From: Bradyrhizobium sp. 138
GTDB lineage: Bacteria > Pseudomonadota > Alphaproteobacteria > Rhizobiales > Xanthobacteraceae
Direction: 5' to 3'
Length of the DNA stretch: 64,000 nt
NCBI RefSeq assembly: GCF_023074075.1
Contig: NZ_JADPKT010000029.1
Coordinates: forward strand, 62,001 to 126,000
Every line of letters starts with the position of its first letter. The stretch's first letter is position 1. The position numbers and the translations under genes are program-made. A model generated the notes under the pieces. The model was not told the origin of the DNA. It did no database searches and saw nothing but the letters and a program-made list of their open reading frames with translations. Below are positions 61,780-64,000 of the stretch, one piece after another.

Positions 61780-63093
61780 TCAGCCTCGCGCTGCGACGGC
61801 TTCGCGTGGCCGGGCCGCAACGGCGATGACGTCCAGTCTGCCGCCATCGACCTGAACGCGGTTGCGTCCCTTTTCCTTGGCGCGATAGCAGGCGGCATCT
61901 GCGCGCCGCATGGCGTCCTCGATCGTGGCGTTGCCGTCGGCGATGCAGGCGACACCGATGCTGGCGGTCACCGCAAAGCAGCGATCGTCCCAGGCGAAGT
62001 TGAGCAGCTCCAGCGACCGCCGCAGCCGCTCGGCGATGTCGACGGCAGTCGCCGGCGGGCACTGCGGCAGGATCAGCCCGAATTCGTCGCCGCCGAGCCG
62101 GGCCACCAGGTCACGCGGACGCCGATCCTGTTGCAGGAGGCGCGAGACCCGGCCGAGCAGGCGGTCGCCGGCAAGGTGCCCGCAGGTGTCGTTGACGCTC
62201 TTGAACTGGTCGAGGTCGAGCAGGATCAGGCCCAGCGAACCCGCGGCGGCAACGTCCAGCTCGCGTTGCAGCCGCGCCTCGAAGGCGCGGCGGTTGGACA
62301 GGCCGGTCAGCCAGTCGTGCGAGGCCTGCCAGGCCAGGCGCTCCTTCTCGGAATGCAGGGCGTCTTCGAATGCCTGCCGTTGCAGCACCAATCGCCTGGT
62401 GTGCCAGATCAGGAGCAGGACCAGCGTGACAGCGGTGACGATGTTGATGCCGGTCAGTGTCAGCTTGATGGCGCGGGAGCCTTCGCCGAGAACAGTGGAG
62501 AACCGCTTGGCATGCACCGTGAACTGGGTGTTGAGCTCGGACAGCCGCGACGACAGAAATTGCAGGCGGTTTGGGTCTCGAACAGGGCCGTTCTCCAACT
62601 CGGACCGGATGACTTCGCCGAAGACGCTCAGCTCCAGCAGCATCGGATCGGTAGCGGTCCACTCGCGGATCGCTTCCTGCAGGAAGCTGACGCGGTTGAA
62701 ATGGCGAAACAGCCAGATCAATCCAGGAACGTCATCGGGATGATTGCCGCCCTGCAGGAAGCCGATGCGCGCGGCATCGACGTCGACCGGATCGCGCTCG
62801 AGTGCCCAGCGCGCGAACTCGTCGCCGATAGGAACGGCGAGCGAGGCCTGGTATTGCGTGAACTGGCTGGCGTCACCCGAATGCAGATAGAGATTGAGGA
62901 AATAGACGGCGTTCTTCTGCGAACGGGACCACATCGCTTCGCCCGCGACATAGGCGCGAACCGACGACATCACCTCGAGACTGAATCCCGCGATCGCCGC
63001 CTGGAGCATGACGACCATCACGAAAGGCGAGACGAGCTTGATGACGTGAAGGAAGCTGTGTCCCTTCATCGACGTCGCTGTTCTGCGAAACAC
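61780..63093 (-). CDS. Membrane-bound diguanylate cyclase (GGDEF)
   Basis: This 437-residue protein has an N-terminal helix (VIKLVSPFVMVVMLQAAIAGF), a periplasmic sensor of about 190 residues, a second helix (IVTAVTLVLLLIWH), and a GGDEF domain from about residue 270. The domain includes DWLTGLSNRRAFEARL, ILLDLDQFKSVNDTCGHLAGD and ARLGGDEFGLILP. The intact GGDEF and an RPRD inhibitory site five residues upstream predict active, product-inhibited c-di-GMP synthesis. No EAL domain is present. The GTG at 63093 is a likely start. ATG at 63069 is the alternative. Confidence 0.9.
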   Translation of the reverse strand: MFRRTATSMKGHSFLHVIKLVSPFVMVVMLQAAIAGFSLEVMSSVRAYVAGEAMWSRSQKNAVYFLNLYLHSGDASQFTQYQASLAVPIGDEFARWALERDPVDVDAARIGFLQGGNHPDDVPGLIWLFRHFNRVSFLQEAIREWTATDPMLLELSVFGEVIRSELENGPVRDPNRLQFLSSRLSELNTQFTVHAKRFSTVLGEGSRAIKLTLTGINIVTAVTLVLLLIWHTRRLVLQRQAFEDALHSEKERLAWQASHDWLTGLSNRRAFEARLQRELDVAAAGSLGLILLDLDQFKSVNDTCGHLAGDRLLGRVSRLLQQDRRPRDLVARLGGDEFGLILPQCPPATAVDIAERLRRSLELLNFAWDDRCFAVTASIGVACIADGNATIEDAMRRADAACYRAKEKGRNRVQVDGGRLDVIAVAARPREAVAARG

Positions 63094-63342
63094 CCTGCGT
63101 TCCCCAAATCGCGCAACGGCCCCAGCGGATGCGCCGCGCCTGCAACGCGAAGTAGAGCAGATGGTTGCTTAAAATCGACCTGAAACGCCCGCGGGACTGC
63201 GTCGCAGGGTGAAGGCACCGTGATGCGGATATGCGCAGATCGCTTCAAATGCCGTAAATCGGATCTAGCGCTGTATCGGCGGACCAATGCCTCGGATTCG
63301 TCGCGCGCGGTTTACCCGATCGAAAGAGGCCTGGTCGGTTTG
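63094..63342. other. Intergenic region before diguanylate cyclase gene
   Basis: This 249-bp stretch lies between the diguanylate cyclase and pncB, both on the minus strand. No gene or clear terminator is seen. Confidence 0.4.
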
Positions 63343-64000
63343 CTAGACCAGCACCGGTTTGCGCACGCGGCCGGCGTCGCCGAACACGCGCAGGTAACGC
63401 TCGATCTCCGAGGGCATGCCGGTCGCCTTCTCCGGATTGTCGGAGAGCTTGACGGCGGGACGGCCATCGACCGACGACACTTTGCAGACCAGCGAGATCG
63501 GATCGAGATTGAACGAGCCATCCGGCGTGCAGCCGACGAAATCGTTGGTGAGGTTGGTTCCCCAGCCGAAGGAGAGCCGCACCCGGCCGGCAAAGTGATG
63601 ATAGGTCTCCTCGATCGAGCCGACGTCCATTGCGTCGGAAAAGACGAGCAGCTTGTCCTTGGGATTGCGTCCCTTCTTCTGCCACCAGGCGACGATCTCC
63701 TCGCCGGCCTGGATCGGCGGCGCGCTGTCGGGCCGGAAGCCGGTCCAGTCAGCGACCCATTCCGGCGCATCGCGCAGGAAGGCCTTGGTGCCGAAGGCAT
63801 CGGGCAGTGCGATCAGGAGGTTGCCGCCATAGGTCTGACGCCACTGGTCGAGAATGCGATAGGGCGCCCAGCGTAATTCCTCGTCGTCCCTGGCGAGCGC
63901 GGCCGCGACCATCGGCAGCTCGTGCGCATTGGTGCCGATGGCCTCGAGATCGTTGTCCATCGCGAGCAGCACGTTGGAGGTGCCGATGAAGGACGAGCCC
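63343..64000 (-). CDS. pncB: Nicotinate phosphoribosyltransferase (5' end outside window)
   Basis: The C-terminal 218 residues or so of PncB are encoded: [83 protein letters not shown] and a C-terminal [16 protein letters not shown]. The GTNAHELPM segment contains the His that is phosphorylated in the ATP-coupled reaction of nicotinate with PRPP, the first step of NAD salvage. The N-terminal part lies beyond position 64000 and the reading frame is still open at the edge. Confidence 0.94.
   Translation of the reverse strand, partial: GSSFIGTSNVLLAMDNDLEAIGTNAHELPMVAAALARDDEELRWAPYRILDQWRQTYGGNLLIALPDAFGTKAFLRDAPEWVADWTGFRPDSAPPIQAGEEIVAWWQKKGRNPKDKLLVFSDAMDVGSIEETYHHFAGRVRLSFGWGTNLTNDFVGCTPDGSFNLDPISLVCKVSSVDGRPAVKLSDNPEKATGMPSEIERYLRVFGDAGRVRKPVLV

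Overview
The window reads as chromosomal DNA of a slow-growing rhizobium, most likely Bradyrhizobium or a close relative. This rests on the high G+C, the typical Bradyrhizobiales intergenic palindromes (7632-7732, 36521-36601, 49100-49221), many orphan solute-binding proteins, and the gene families present. No sequence search could be run, so the assignment is inference.

Left part (1-5.4 kb): a truncated rhodanese gene, a 42-residue zinc-ribbon-like gene, a decayed universal stress gene, a three-gene operon (NTF2-like, DUF3237, EamA exporter) divergent from an HxlR regulator, and a LysR regulator followed by a CMD-family protein and a DUF302 protein.

Metal-uptake block (5.5-11.6 kb): exbB, exbD and tonB converge on a very large TonB-dependent receptor whose C-terminus carries a second Omp25/31-type beta-barrel. 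An MntR-type regulator is divergent from the receptor. A perfect 14-bp palindrome resembling an MntR box lies between them, and a weaker match precedes exbB. I read this as a manganese-responsive TonB uptake system.

Accessory region (11.7-25.7 kb): small oxidoreductase operons with HxlR, LysR and TetR regulators, then a tRNA-associated island. An intact tRNA-Ile(CAT) at 25652-25727 has two same-orientation partial copies of its 3' half at 20166 and 15288. The segment between the intact tRNA and the nearer copy carries a nuclease plus large helicase pair that looks like a Hachiman (HamA/HamB) anti-phage system.

Binding-protein cluster (26-31.5 kb): a frameshifted TctC gene, a TAXI protein, a LivK-like protein and a TupA-like oxyanion-binding protein, none with its permease in the window, plus an HTH regulator with a binding-protein-like domain.

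Molybdenum cofactor and formate block (29.5-49 kb): tupA, three MoeA-family genes (one fused to a binding-protein-like domain), mobA, fdhD, mobB, tusA, a sigma-54 two-component pair, an oxalate/formate-type MFS transporter and an NAD-linked molybdenum formate dehydrogenase. A full-consensus -24/-12 promoter and two palindromic upstream sites precede the transporter gene, so the response regulator probably activates formate or oxalate use. The accessory genes would build, sulfurate and insert the bis-MGD cofactor.

Right part (49.2-64 kb): YbaK deacylase, a HupE/UreJ-like membrane protein, a GntR regulator divergent from tcuAB (tricarballylate oxidation), a fused LplT-Aas lysophospholipid repair protein, a small gene divergent from a TetR regulator with duplicated operators, an autotransporter, a diguanylate cyclase and the 3' end of pncB.
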